A stretch of DNA of 64,000 nucleotides from the NCBI GenBank assembly GCA_020746105.1, contig CM036657.1, positions 5,248,417 through 5,312,416 on the forward strand, given 5' to 3'. The notes under the pieces were generated by a model. The model worked only from the letters and a program-made list of their open reading frames with translations. It did not search any database and was not told the DNA's origin. Positions 31,334 through 40,571 of this stretch are shown one piece after another (the first letter of the stretch is position 1; each line of letters starts with the position of its first letter). The translations under genes and the position numbers were made by a program. This DNA comes from Trogon surrucura (lineage: Eukaryota; Chordata; Aves; Trogoniformes; Trogonidae).

Positions 31334-31750
31334 TGTACTGGGTTCAGTTAGGATACGGTTAATTTTAAATAGGGGGAGGGGCTAGTCGGAAGTTGCTGAA
31401 CCAAACTCATCGCTAGTCAAAGAGATATTCGATACCATCGTGATGTCATATAGCGGGCTGGTGGGGGCCGGGGGCTCTCGCTTTCCGGCTCCGCTGGTTT
31501 TCCGGTTGGTGAGATCCGCGTTACATGTTACTCGCGTTATATCTGGTTAAACGTTACTGTTATATCACTGTTATCGTTACCATTTATGTTCACCATTAAA
31601 ACAAACTGTTTTTGTCTCAACCCCACCAGCCTCCGCCTCCTGCTCTCTCTCCGGGCTCTTCCCCTCCCTCCCGGCAGGGGTGAGCGAGTGAGAGAGCGAC
31701 CACGTGGTTCTTTGTCTCTCCCTGCCGGTCACTCGGCTTAAACCACAACA
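31334..31750 (+). repeat. Solo LTR (417 bp), 5-bp duplication
   Basis: It starts TGTACTGGG, ends AACCACAACA, and is flanked by CTGAG (31329-31333 and 31751-31755). A poly(A) signal variant ATTAAA lies near 31596. The last 120 bases resemble, in reverse complement, the left end of the element at 53889, so both belong to one wider ERVL-type family. Confidence 0.93.
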
Positions 31751-31766
31751 CTGAGAGAAAAGCAGA

Positions 31767-32590
31767 TGTCCTGGATTTAGCTAAAAACCCAGTCCTGTTT
31801 AGTGATTTTTACTTTCCAGTTTAGTGTCTTCTAAAAGGCTGCACGTTCTGAAGTCAGCAGCATGTTTCTGCAGACAGTGTGTGCTACTGGCAGTGATAAC
31901 ACCTCATGTTTACAGTCACTGCCTGGGGCTGGGATGCAGAAAGGCTCTTGCTGATACTTATTCCTATAGTGACCAAGGCCACTGCTGGCTCTTGTGTGCC
32001 ACGCTGGGGGTGTCGGGTAGTAAGAGGGGGGCACAAGGAAGTAAAAGGTTGCACCTCCAGGGGGTAATAGACAGGACAGGTGACCAATGAGAGTATTCCA
32101 TCCCATATACGTCATATTTAGTATAAATTGAGTGATCACGAGAATTTCGTCCCTTTTCGCTACCTTTTCACCTTTTTGTCCTTTTCTCCCTTCTTTTCTG
32201 CAATGGCCGGTGTCCAGAGAGGACTCCATCTGACCTCTTGCTTTTGATCCAGATCCTGAGTTCCCAAATCCAGCTCCCTGTATCCAGCTCCCTGCCGCCG
32301 CTGAACCTGGGGCTTCCCCAGTGCCTCCTGCTCTGCAGCACCAGTGGTGATTGCTCTCGGGGGAGGGAGTCGGGTTTGGTATCGGGCCACTATCTATAGT
32401 CGTATATAGTTCTCTACTTTTATCTTTTCACCATTATTTCCATTATTTTCATCAAAGCTGTTCTACTTTTTCTTCTCTAATCCGTAAGTTTCTCTACCTC
32501 ATTCCCTTTTCTCTTCCCGTTTGGGGGGGGAAGAGGGAGTTAGAGAGCATCTGTCTGCATTAGTGGCTGGCCCAGCCCTAACCCGCAACA
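31767..32590 (+). repeat. Solo LTR of the ERV-B/ERV-D family (824 bp)
   Basis: It starts TGTCCTGGATTTAGC, ends CCCGCAACA, and has a perfect 5-bp duplication GCAGA (31762-31766 and 32591-32595). It is the most complete copy of this LTR in the window and serves as reference for the others. Only six bases separate its left duplication from that of the preceding solo LTR. Confidence 0.95.
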
Positions 32591-32628
32591 GCAGAGCAAT
32601 AATATTTACAGCTGTGGCCATGATTATA

Positions 32629-32957
32629 CAATCATAGAATCATAGAGTCATAGAATCATTAAGGTTGGAAAAGACCTCTAAGATCATCTAGTCCAATTGT
32701 CTACCCAACGCTACCATGACCACTAACACATGTCCGAAAGTGCCACATCTACACGTTTTTTGAACACTTCCAGAGATGGCGACTTCACCACTTCCCTGGG
32801 CAGCCTGTTTCAATGATTCACCACTCTTTCAGTAAAGAATTTTTTTCTAATATCTAATCTAGACCTCCCTCGGTGCAACTTGAGGCCATTTCCTCTTGTC
32901 CTACCATTTGTAACTTGGGAGAAGAGACCAACGCCCACCTCACTACAACCTCCTTTC
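32629..32957 (-). mobile_element. CR1 LINE 3' end
   Basis: It has an ATAGAATCATAGAGTCATAG tail and about 300 bases of 3' ORF2/3' UTR, and is diverged. It meets a + strand CR1 head to head at about 32957. Confidence 0.88.
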
Positions 32958-33437
32958 AGGCCAAGTGCCAGGTCCTGCTCTTGGGTCACAACGACCTCAG
33001 GCAGCGCTACAGGCTTGGGGAAGAGGGGCTGGAAAGTTGTCTGGCACAAAAAAAGATCTGGGGATGCTGGTGGACAGCTGGCTGAACATGAGCCAGCAGT
33101 GTGCCCAGGTGGCCGAGGCCAACAGCATCCTGGCCTGTATCAGAAATAGTGTGTCTAGCAGTAGGAAAGTGATCATGCCCCTGTACTCAGCACCGGTGAG
33201 GCTACAGCCTGAGTGCTGTGTTCAGTTTTGGGCGCCTCAGTATAAGAAAGACATCAAGGTGCTGGAGCAGGTCCAGAGAATAGCAACGAGGCTGGTGAGG
33301 GGTCTGGAGAGCATGTCTTATGAAGAGAGTCTGAGGGAGCTGGGATTGTTTAGTCTGGAAAAGAGGAATCTGAGTGGAGACCTCATTGTTCTCTACATCT
33401 ACCTGTACGACAAAGCTCACAGAAGTTTCTTGCCCTA
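32958..33437 (+). mobile_element. CR1 LINE fragment (ORF2 C-terminal part)
   Basis: It encodes [11 protein letters not shown] through [19 protein letters not shown] to a TAA at 33436-33438, with one frame change near 33060. The 3' UTR is missing. Confidence 0.88.
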
Positions 33438-33843
33438 AATATGTTCCTGACATCCTTAACGCAATAATAATAATGTCCATCATGTAAAAGGAGGAAATAG
33501 GTCTTGGGATATCTAAAACTGTCATTTGGCTTAAAAATTCCCCAACCCTTTTTTCCAACCAAGGAGAGAGACTAGGATGCAAAGTATAGAATTACAAGAG
33601 TATTTCTTTTATTCAAGTGTATGAGGCATCCTATCCAAATGTGAGGATTCCAAATGTGGTTTTACACATCATTCTTATACCTTTCAAGCGATCAGGTATA
33701 ACACAAATAAACTAATTGCTACTTAACACAAACACACACACTACTGTTTACTAATCAAAGTAAAACTGTGCAAAGCAATGATGTTTCTATGATGTCATCA
33801 TCCAAGTGCTTCTCTGTTGATCTAGACTTTCCTGGAGCTGGTC
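33438..33843. other. Unassigned AT-rich sequence
   Basis: I see no gene, LTR ends or CR1 tail here. It may be original host sequence or a decayed repeat. It directly abuts the target duplication of ERV-E. Confidence 0.5.
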
Positions 33844-33847
33844 TTGC

Positions 33848-34376
33848 TGTTGCCCGTAAACAGAGACACAAACCAACAGAGTGTCAGTTTATGCGGTGCT
33901 TTATTCAGGGCCCGGGAAACCTGAGGACTAGCGTCCCAAGTCAGGATTCCGAAGACCCTCATTCTCTGTTCAGTTTTTATACCTTTTACAATTTGGCTTA
34001 CATGCAGAATTCTACATCTTTGTTTTCTTAATGTAATTACATCTAGTCTCATATTTCATACATATAACAATTGGTAATCACCCCCCAAACTTATAAATTT
34101 TCATGCTTGTCTAACCTAAGGATAATGGTTAACTAATTCCCATCACCAGAACCCCTTTTTATACAATACACCTTTCTTATTCCTAAGTAACTGTTCGTTA
34201 TTTCTGCTAGTTCTGTTTGTCCTATATGCACTACCGATTCCTTTGATCATTGTTCCTTCTTCTTCAGCACACTCCTTCTTGTTTCCCAAGACTTGTTATT
34301 CTCATAAGGCCTACCTGGCCAGTCAAAGCCTTAACCTAACTACTTCTACAATTTTAATTCTACTTTATTTGCAACA
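33848..34376 (-). repeat. ERV-E 3' LTR
   Basis: 529 bp with terminal inverted repeat TGTTGC...GCAACA. On the - strand a TATA box (TATAAAAA, near 33980) and the poly(A) signal AATAAA (33905-33900) are visible. Confidence 0.95.
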
Positions 34377-34390
34377 AGTCCCCCCCTTTT
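34377..34390 (-). other. ERV-E polypurine tract
   Basis: On the - strand AAAAGGGGGGGACT ends at the 3' LTR (seen on + as AGTCCCCCCCTTTT). Confidence 0.9.
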
Positions 34391-34429
34391 GAGCATTCTT
34401 CGATTATCTTCGCAAGGATGCTCAACCAT

Positions 34430-37041
34430 TTAGGTTGTCGTCTCTTGATAAGCGGGTGGGTTGTCTGGATGGGGTTGCAGGTGGTTCTGCGGGAATATCA
34501 CTTCTCTGCGCGTCATCGCCTTCGTGACTCTCCGAGTATGTTGTCCTTCTCTCATGATCATTCCTAAAAGACACTTATACGTAATCAAGGCAACAATGAT
34601 AATCACAACAATCATGATTCCATATTGCACAATAGATGATATCCAACCAGAAACTCGAATTCCCAGGGAGCTGAATATTTCTCCTATCCAATTGTGTTCT
34701 GCTTCCTTCTGAATTTCATGGACTTTCCCTTCGATTTGTTCCAATTGGCTAACGTCCTTTTCAACTTCTTGAGTAACGTTTGGGATGTGCACACAACAAT
34801 GATCAATTCTACCATGCAGGTACCCACAAACTCCATGTTCCTTTAATAACATCAGGTCCAAGGCCATTCGATTTTGTATTGTCATTCTAGTGGTTGCTTG
34901 TAGTTGTAGATTCAAATCCCTAAATCCCTTCTTAGTTACTGCTGCAAGCCTTTCAGTTTGTCCCAATAATTTAAACAACATTTCCCGATTCCGATATGTT
35001 GATACCTGTGCAAATATAGATTCTAACACCCACCCAAACTTAACCCCTGAAGATGGTTTGTGCCACTCGTCATTTCCTAATCCTATGTCGTCGATATCAT
35101 CACCAATATCCCGTTTTTGCCTTCCCTGCATTTCCTTTGTGGTGAGTTTTGAATATTTCCAGAATGGACAAAGTGTTGGGACTCCCAAGGTAATCTGAGT
35201 AGCTGGCCCATCGACAGCCATATGTGTGGTCCAATATCCATGTCCCATTACCCATACCAGATTTCCTGGACTCCTTACTGTGGCTGTTTTGCAATCAACT
35301 TGCTTTAAACTTTCTCTGATGGAATGATTATAACCTCTACACTCACAACCCAATTGCAGTAGCATTCGAACTGGCATTAAACCAATATATTCATCAGGAG
35401 TGTCACAAGTGTAAATTTGTGTACAATTCCGATCCCCTATTAGCTGTGTCTCTTTTCTCCATTCACTACTTTCCTTATACATCTGGGAATAAGTTTGATT
35501 CTTCTTTCCCTTCCAATGTATACACCATTGTACTGGTCCAATATAACTATATGTTTCTAACAGGCTTGGTCCCCAGATTGTTTGCCATTGTTTCATCGTT
35601 GTAGAATTGGTGATATTTTGGCACACTTCCTCTCGCTTCTCTTGTTTTTCCCGAGTTCTCATTTTACTACATAAATCAGGGCCTCGAGGGTGCACTACAC
35701 TGTCTCGAATTAAACAATTTCCTTTAATTTTCGGGTCTTCAATCCATCCATAATATCCTGGTTTTTGCTCACACTGTTTCTTAGTTATTTTTGTTTTGCT
35801 AATCAATATACAAACATTTACCCATTCATAAGTTGCGGTAGTGACAAACTTACAATTCCAGGAAACATTCTGTAACATTTTGGGCATTTCGAGAACTGGT
35901 ATAATTCCCCAGGGTATGGGATCACCTGCTGCATGCGGCATAGGTAAACATGCTGTAATGGTTGTTGCATTCTGAATTTGTCCAAAATCTCTAATTAGTC
36001 CTACTATTAAATTTTCTTGACTCCCGACTTTAGCTAGTTTACCATCTTCGATAACCTGTCGAACCACTCTTTTCTTCTTTATATACACCGTCGCCATTCC
36101 ATTAACCCACCAATCATCCCGGGCTATCCAGCACCAATATCGTCCTATATCAATTTCCCTGCTCACCTTTTTAATGATCAAGACTATCGATTGGAACCTA
36201 TTTTCAATTCGGTATTTTCCTCCTGTTTCTAAATTCTTTCCCTTATACCACCACCCGTAATCCGAATAACTTAAATTTTGTACAAGACAATTTAGAATCA
36301 CGTCTTTTCCTTCCACTGCCGGATATACTCCATGTTCTGGCCTTATTTCCTGATGCTGATGGGGTACCGACTCTACGTTTCTAATCCCATAGTTTCCGCT
36401 AGCTCCACAAATAACAATGCACAAATATTTCCCTTCTGTCCTCCCAACCCTGGGATTTGTTATGTTTAACCATCCTTTACCTCCCAATTTATTTGACCTC
36501 CAGCTTACCCCTGCTGTTTGTGGATCCCACATTTGCTGACTGACATTGAACTTCCACTACTTCACTTGGACCTTTTGACTGCATTGTGTTCCAAATTTAA
36601 AGGTACAATTTATTTTCAACGGGGGCCATCCCACATTTCCACCCTCTTGTTTGCTGGGATTATCTGAATTGCATCCCTAGTCTCCTCTTTCTGTGAAGTG
36701 TTAGTAACGTATAGATTCATATCCCCATAATCAACACTATACCGTATCCAGATCACACAGGTGTATTTTCCTTCATTGTCTTTTGACACTTTGGGTATCT
36801 GCAGGGTAGTTTTCCCTTCCTGACGTGTCACATCCCAGATGGTTTTGATTCCTTTTGTGATTAATTCATCTCCCGTGATCCACCTCCATCTCGCATTAAT
36901 TTCCTCAAATCCAGCTCCCTGGTCATCAGTAAACAAACAAGTCAAGTTAACATCAGTAGTTTCAGGTACTAACAGATATGGTTCAGATACATCAACTTTT
37001 ACATAAGTTTCCACCAATGCCAAGAGATGAAAGAGAACCAT
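34430..37041 (-). pseudogene. env: ERV-E env with Ig-like surface domains, two breaks
   Basis: Env mediates receptor binding and membrane fusion. The likely ATG at 37041 gives a short hydrophobic signal sequence. The first frame stays open to a TGA at 36616-36618. After a frameshift near 36620-36640 and an in-frame TAG at 36559-36557, a 700-codon frame runs from 36532 to 34430. Three immunoglobulin-like units are suggested: Cys35/Trp52-54/Cys95 (NEGKYTC) in the first frame; a second spanning the break (Trp11 and Cys38, TEGKYLC, in the second frame); a third with Cys82, Trp94-95 and Cys134 (DIGRYWC). Then come a Cys-rich SU part, furin site RQKR (471-474), a TM ectodomain with NRMALDLMLLKEHG, C569 and C579-C580, a membrane span (about 636-656) and a tail with PPAY (692-695). 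No Ig domain is a usual part of gammaretroviral SU. As it stands the gene is broken. Confidence 0.85.
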
Positions 37042-37046
37042 TACTC

Positions 37047-40000
37047 CTAATTTTTGCTTCTGAATACCATTCGTGTAGGAGATAAAGGTTCTACCGACCA
37101 TTGCGTAGGAACTTTCTTGACTCTGGTGTAATGAATCCAGTTGTCTATCCCGCCGACCTTGACAGCCGTATAGGTGGTCATGATCACCTGGTGAGGACCG
37201 CCCCATGTTTCTTTCAGGGGTTCCACTGACCAGTTCCTTACATAAACTTGGTCTCCCGGAAGTATGTCGTGGACTGGATTGTCCAGTGATAGAGGTCGAT
37301 TCCACTGTAGTGCTCCTCTAATAGCTGTAAGAGTCTTATTTAGAGATAACACATAATTTAGTATCATCTGGTCTCCTACCAGATGGGGGTCTCCCTTATA
37401 AGTAGCTGCATGGTAGGGTTTGCCGTATAGGATCTCATACGGGCTTACTCCTAACCTTTCCCTTGGTTTAATTCTAATTCTTAGTAGAGCTAACGGCAAT
37501 GCCTGCGGCCACTGAATTTTTGCCTCTTGGCAGATTTTCTTAATTTGACCCTTTAGAGTCTGATTCATCCTTTCCACTTGCCCGCTTGATTGTGGTCTCC
37601 AAGGAGTATGCAAATTCCAGGTTATCCCTAATACTACTGAAACTTGTTGGACAATTCCTGCTGTAAAATGTGGGCCCCTATCTGATGATATCCCTAACGG
37701 AACCCCGAATCTGGGGATGATCTCTTTCAGAAGTGTTTTCACCACCTCTTTAGCTTGATTAGTTCTACAAGGGAAGGCCTCAGGCCATCCTGAAAACGTA
37801 CACACGTACACCAGAAGATATTTATACATTTGGGCTTTTGGTAGCTCAGAAAAATCAATCTGCCAGTAATCTCCCGGTTGAGGCCCTACTTGCAGCTTGC
37901 CCATCTGAATCTGTTTTCTAATTACTGGATTGTTTTTAATACATACCGGACACATAGCATTTATTCTCTTCGCTAATGTTAACATCTGGTTTGAGAATAT
38001 GTCATTTTTCAGGAATTTCACCATTGCTTCTGCACCCCAATGACATTTGTTGTGTTCTGATTCTAGTATTGCTTTCATAATTCTTACCGGCAATATTACT
38101 TGTCCCACCGGAGTTACATACCAGCCTTTGATGTTCTTCCTTGCCTGTAACATTTGAGCCAGTTTTTCATCTTCCGGTGAGTAGTGTGGTTTCTCATCCA
38201 TATATGCAGCAGCCGGTTGATCTCGAACTGGTATTAGTGCCATTTGAGTCCATACCTCTCTTGCCACTTGTCTGGCAACCTGATCAGCTCGCCGATTCCC
38301 TTGAAATTCTTTTCCTGGATCATTTTGATGTCCTTTAACATGCATTACTCCCACTGCTAATGGTTTGTAGATAACTTCCAATAGTAAACTAACTTCAGTT
38401 TTGTGTTTAACCGTCGATCCTTGCGAATTGAGGAGCCCCCTCTCTTTCCACAGAGCCCCATGCACATGCACTACTCCAAAAGCATATTTAGAGTCTGTCC
38501 AAATATTGACTTTCTTTCCTTGGCTCAGGATTAGGGCTCTTATTAGAGCCCAGATCTCGGCCTTTTGTGCCGATGTGCCTGGGGGTAGCGCTTTCGCTTC
38601 TACTATTTGCTGTAATGTGACCACTGCATATCCCGCATACCTGGTACCATTTTCCACGAAGCTGGATCCATCCGTAAACAGCTCCCAGTCCGGATTTGGT
38701 AGAGGTACGTCCTTCAGGTCCTTCCGGTTGGCATACACCTGCTCAATTACTTCCACGCAATCATGTTCTAATTCTCCTTCTTCCTGTGTGGACCTTAAAA
38801 ACTCCGCTGGGTTGAGATGGTTAGTTACTTTCAATTCCACATCATCCTGTTCCCTTAACTGGGCCTGGTATTGGAGCATTCTGCTTGATGAGGGCCAATG
38901 CCCCCCTTTTTGTTCCAATACTGCTATAACCATGTGGGGTACAAAGACTGTTATGTGTCTTCCCAACGTTAGCTTACGGGCTTCCTGAATCAAGAGTACT
39001 GTGGCCGCCACTGCCCTCAAACATCCCGGCCATCCTCCGCTTACCGTATCCAACTGTTTGGAGAAATATCCCACAGGCCTCTTCCAGGATCCCAGCTTTT
39101 GGGTAAGCACACCCAGGGCCAGTCTCTGTCTTTCATTCACATATAGTTGAAAGTCCTTATTCAAATCCGGCAAACCCAAAGCAGGTGCCTCCTTGAGTGC
39201 CTTTTTCAATTCCTGGAATGCCTTTTCCTGCACCTTTCCCCATCTAAATACAGACTCTTTTGTTGCTTCATAAAGTGGTCTGGCCATCAATCCAAAGTTT
39301 GAAATCCACAAGCGACACCAACCGACCATCCCTAGAAAGGATCTTAATTCTTGGTGATTGCGGGGCACGGGGATTGCGCATATTGCTTGGACGCGATTGA
39401 CTCCCAATCGGCGAACCCCTTGCGAAATTTCACACCCCAAATAGATGACCTTTCGTTTTACTAACTGTGCTTTTTCTTTGGATACCCGGTATCCAGCCTG
39501 TCCCAACATATTCAATAATTCAATAGTCAATTGTTGGCAGAGATTTCGATTTGTAGCACCCAGGAAAATATCATCTACATACTGCAACACAACATAGGAA
39601 AAAGGTGAGTCCTTTACCTGGGTAGTTTTCCATCCTTCGAGCTCCTTGGCCAGCTGATTTCTGAAAATTGTAGGTGAGTTCTTAAATCCTTGAGGTAACC
39701 TGGTCCAGGTGAGTTGGCGCTTACGTCCAGTTTCCGGATTTTCCCATTCAAATGCAAAAATATTTCTGCTCTCAGGTGCCAGAGGGATGCAGAAGAAAGC
39801 ATCTTTCAAATCAATTACTGTAAACCACTGAAATTTCTCAGACACAGATGTTAACAAAGTATATGGATTGGCTACTACTGGGTGTATATCTTTGGTGATG
39901 GAATTTACTGCTCGTAAGTCCTGTACTAGTCTGTATTTACCGTTGGGTTTTCTAACTGGGAAAATTGGAGTATTGAACTCGGATTCACATTCCTGCAAAA

Positions 40001-40568
40001 TTCCTAATACCATATACTGAGTTATCATAGGGGCTATTCCTTTCCGGGCTTCCAGCTTAATAGGATACTGACGTATCCTTACCGGTCGGGCCCCCTCTTT
40101 TAATTCCACTATCGCAGGTACTGCTGCCTTCGATTTCCCTGGCGCTCCTGTTTCCCACACCCATGGTACTACAGCCTGCTCAATCTCTGGTGGTATTTCC
40201 TCCTTCTCCACCTCCCTAACCATAAAGATTTTCGCTAAATTTTCCTCCGGTATTTCTAATTTTACTCTTCCTTTTTCAAATATGATTTGTGCTTGTAATG
40301 CTGAGAGTAAATCTCTTCCCAGTAGACACTCTGGACTGCTTGGCATATATAAAAACTGATGGTCAAACTCCTTTCCCCCAAATTTTATATCGAGTGGCCG
40401 CAGGAATGTCCTTTCCTCTACTTCCCCAGTTACCCCAACAACAAGCACTGTAGAATCACTCAGAGGTCCCATTTGTTTATTCATTGCCGAAAAACTTGCC
40501 CCGGTATCTACCCTAAATTCCATCGGTTCCCCCCCTATTTCCAAAATAACCTTTAAATCCCGGTCTAG
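37047..40568 (-). CDS. pol: ERV-E Pol (protease, RT, RNase H, integrase), fully open
   Basis: The frame is continuous with gag and begins directly after its UGA stop, so it should be made by readthrough. About 1170 residues are uninterrupted. Protease: VDTGASFSAM near residue 12 and LLGRDLL near 110. RT: DLRAVN, LPQGFKNSPTIF and the catalytic YVDD near 320. RNase H: FTDGSS near 620, AEIWAL, WTDSKYAF. Integrase: HHCC zinc site near 828 (HNKCHWG, CPVC), then D in YWQIDFSELP, D in SSDRGPHFT and E in SGQVERMNQ. The length and order are those of a gammaretroviral Pol. It ends six bases before the env ATG (37041). All catalytic residues seem present. Confidence 0.95.
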   Translation of the reverse strand, partial: LDRDLKVILEIGGEPMEFRVDTGASFSAMNKQMGPLSDSTVLVVGVTGEVEERTFLRPLDIKFGGKEFDHQFLYMPSSPECLLGRDLLSALQAQIIFEKGRVKLEIPEENLAKIFMVREVEKEEIPPEIEQAVVPWVWETGAPGKSKAAVPAIVELKEGARPVRIRQYPIKLEARKGIAPMITQYMVLGILQECESEFNTPIFPVRKPNGKYRLVQDLRAVNSITKDIHPVVANPYTLLTSVSEKFQWFTVIDLKDAFFCIPLAPESRNIFAFEWENPETGRKRQLTWTRLPQGFKNSPTIFRNQLAKELEGWKTTQVKDSPFSYVVLQYVDDIFLGATNRNLCQQLTIELLNMLGQAGYRVSKEKAQLVKRKVIYLGCEISQGVRRLGVNRVQAICAIPVPRNHQELRSFLGMVGWCRLWISNFGLMARPLYEATKESVFRWGKVQEKAFQELKKALKEAPALGLPDLNKDFQLYVNERQRLALGVLTQKLGSWKRPVGYFSKQLDTVSGGWPGCLRAVAATVLLIQEARKLTLGRHITVFVPHMVIAVLEQKGGHWPSSSRMLQYQAQLREQDDVELKVTNHLNPAEFLRSTQEEGELEHDCVEVIEQVYANRKDLKDVPLPNPDWELFTDGSSFVENGTRYAGYAVVTLQQIVEAKALPPGTSAQKAEIWALIRALILSQGKKVNIWTDSKYAFGVVHVHGALWKERGLLNSQGSTVKHKTEVSLLLEVIYKPLAVGVMHVKGHQNDPGKEFQGNRRADQVARQVAREVWTQMALIPVRDQPAAAYMDEKPHYSPEDEKLAQMLQARKNIKGWYVTPVGQVILPVRIMKAILESEHNKCHWGAEAMVKFLKNDIFSNQMLTLAKRINAMCPVCIKNNPVIRKQIQMGKLQVGPQPGDYWQIDFSELPKAQMYKYLLVYVCTFSGWPEAFPCRTNQAKEVVKTLLKEIIPRFGVPLGISSDRGPHFTAGIVQQVSVVLGITWNLHTPWRPQSSGQVERMNQTLKGQIKKICQEAKIQWPQALPLALLRIRIKPRERLGVSPYEILYGKPYHAATYKGDPHLVGDQMILNYVLSLNKTLTAIRGALQWNRPLSLDNPVHDILPGDQVYVRNWSVEPLKETWGGPHQVIMTTYTAVKVGGIDNWIHYTRVKKVPTQWSVEPLSPTRMVFRSKN

Positions 40569-40571
40569 TCA
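40565..40571 (-). promoter_or_regulatory. Gag-Pol stop with readthrough context UGA CUAG
   Basis: On the - strand the gag stop is TGA (40571-40569) followed by CTAG (40568-40565), and pol stays in the same frame. UGA CUAG is a known strong stop-readthrough context in vertebrate and viral mRNAs. Murine leukaemia virus uses UAG with a downstream pseudoknot instead. Confidence 0.8.

Noticed and set aside
31831..32229. A 132-codon - strand frame also found at 44661 and 16187
   Set aside because: The same frame recurs because the LTR recurs. It is on or opposite the U3 of the ERV-B-type LTR and has no domain.
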